Shown in pieces: positions 5,363 to 6,026 of a stretch of 6,026 nucleotides of DNA. The position numbers were made by a program, and so were the translations under genes. The stretch's first letter is position 1, and each line of letters starts with the position of its first letter. Source of the DNA: JBBIKU01 sp037445245 (GTDB taxonomy: Bacteria; Chloroflexota; Anaerolineae; Anaerolineales; Anaerolineaceae); the NCBI GenBank assembly GCA_037445245.1, contig JBBIKU010000144.1, positions 1-6,026 of the forward strand. The letters are read 5' to 3'. The notes beneath the pieces are model-generated. The model saw only the letters and a list, made by a program, of their open reading frames with translations. It did not search any database and was not told the DNA's origin.

Positions 5363-6026
5363 ATGGCGAGATTGGACACAATTTTTACCGGCATTCATTT
5401 CCCGAATCCCTTCCTGGTAGCTTCGTCGCCCTCGACCACCAACGCCCATATGATCAAACAAGCCTTTCGTGCCGGTTGGGGAGGGGCGGTGCTGAAGACG
5501 GTTGGACTCGAGCCGACCCCAAACCCCAGCCCGCGCATGCACATTGTTAAGGACGGGCGCGATAAAAGAGGGATGGTCAATATCGAATTGATCAGCGGAC
5601 TGACCGTGGCTCAGTGGGCGGCAGAGCTGAAAAGTATTCGCGACGAGTTCCCGGAGCGACCGCTGATCGCATCGATTATGGGGGGCGGAAAACCGGAAGA
5701 CTGGCAGCAGATGGTGACCAGCCTTGAACCGCACGGGGTGAACGCTTTTGAATTAAATGTCAGTTGCCCCAATTTTGCCCACGGCGGGCGCGGCGCCCAG
5801 CTCGGGCAGGACCCCCATTCGCTGGCGCTGGCGATCGGCTGGGTGCGCCAGGCGACCGGGCTGCCTTTGTGGATCAAGTTGACCCCGAACGTCACCGACA
5901 TCGTCGAACTGGCAAAGGTGGTCAAAGAAAGTGGGGGGGATGCCATCACTGCCACCAACACCCTGTCCGGACTGGCGGGAATCGATTTGGAAAACTTTGC
6001 GCCCTTGCCCACCGTCGGCGGCATCG
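5363..6026 (+). CDS. preA: Dihydropyrimidine dehydrogenase subunit PreA-like flavoprotein, 3' end outside window
   Basis: This is an FMN enzyme of the dihydroorotate/dihydropyrimidine dehydrogenase family, which reduces uracil or thymine to the dihydro form (or the reverse) in pyrimidine catabolism. In E. coli, PreA works with PreT and NAD. The visible 221 residues form a TIM-barrel start. Landmarks are FPNPF (13-17), SSP (21-23), GWGGAVLKT (38-46, with FMN-contacting Lys45), LIASIMG (101-107), ELNVSCPN (130-137, with the catalytic Cys135 characteristic of dihydropyrimidine dehydrogenase), WIKLTPN (180-186, Lys182) and TATNT (196-200). An AGGAGG ribosome site lies five bases before the ATG. 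The C-terminal ferredoxin-like iron-sulfur domain, expected in PreA, would lie beyond the window. A dihydroorotate dehydrogenase is less likely, given the SPR and ASIMG motifs shared with PreA. Confidence 0.88.
   Translation, partial: MARLDTIFTGIHFPNPFLVASSPSTTNAHMIKQAFRAGWGGAVLKTVGLEPTPNPSPRMHIVKDGRDKRGMVNIELISGLTVAQWAAELKSIRDEFPERPLIASIMGGGKPEDWQQMVTSLEPHGVNAFELNVSCPNFAHGGRGAQLGQDPHSLALAIGWVRQATGLPLWIKLTPNVTDIVELAKVVKESGGDAITATNTLSGLAGIDLENFAPLPTVGGI

Noticed and set aside
4762..5394. Minus-strand open frame of 210 codons opposite the regulator
   Set aside because: It is rich in Pro, Arg and Ser as expected of an antisense frame, spans the regulator stop and preA start, and shows no domain.
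5611..6024. Minus-strand open frame opposite the preA-like gene
   Set aside because: The plus strand encodes an uninterrupted, motif-rich flavoenzyme with a strong ribosome site; the opposite frame has no recognisable feature.
1..6026. tRNA, rRNA, CRISPR array, insertion sequence or transposase
   Set aside because: No such structure, repeat array or protein was seen on either strand.

Overview
The window reads as one divergent metabolic locus: a nucleoside-type (BMP family) ABC importer operon on the minus strand and, back to back with it, a GntR/FCD regulator followed by a PreA-like dihydropyrimidine dehydrogenase gene on the plus strand. The substrate-binding lipoprotein carries a long Pro/Ala/Glu-rich linker after its lipid-attached cysteine, and the promoters are of the sigma-70/sigma-A type. 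Together these suggest a Chloroflexota (Anaerolineae-like) bacterium, but this taxonomic reading is inference and no marker gene is present.

Layout. 1-528 (minus): second permease, cut by the window edge. 532-1622 (minus): first permease, one gene by homology but split into two frames by an apparent 35-nt insertion at 1210-1244. 1603-3162 (minus): two-domain ATPase. 3174-4250 (minus): BMP-family lipoprotein. 4251-4693: a dense regulatory intergenic region. 4694-5345 (plus): FCD-subfamily GntR regulator, broken by an apparent 14-nt deletion inside its winged helix. 5363-6026 (plus): PreA-like flavoenzyme, cut by the window edge. The order lipoprotein-ATPase-permease-permease matches the nucleoside importer layout known from Bacillus subtilis (yufNOPQ/nupNOPQ).

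The intergenic region holds three near-consensus promoters. Two point left: P1 at 4398-4426 and P2 at 4566-4595. One points right at 4607-4635. The -35 boxes of P2 and of the rightward promoter form the two arms of a perfect 9-bp inverted repeat, so one bound protein could control both directions. A second perfect palindrome (4438-4456) fits the FadR-family operator pattern. The leader between P1 and the lipoprotein gene holds two similar tandem modules, each able to form a small stem. I do not recognise them as a known riboswitch.

How it fits together (inference): the importer brings in a pyrimidine base, nucleoside or related cyclic ureide, PreA acts in the reductive pyrimidine pathway, and the GntR protein senses a ligand and controls both sides. 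As written, both the regulator and one permease are disrupted. Either this copy is decaying, or the sequence has assembly errors, or recoding or reinitiation takes place.
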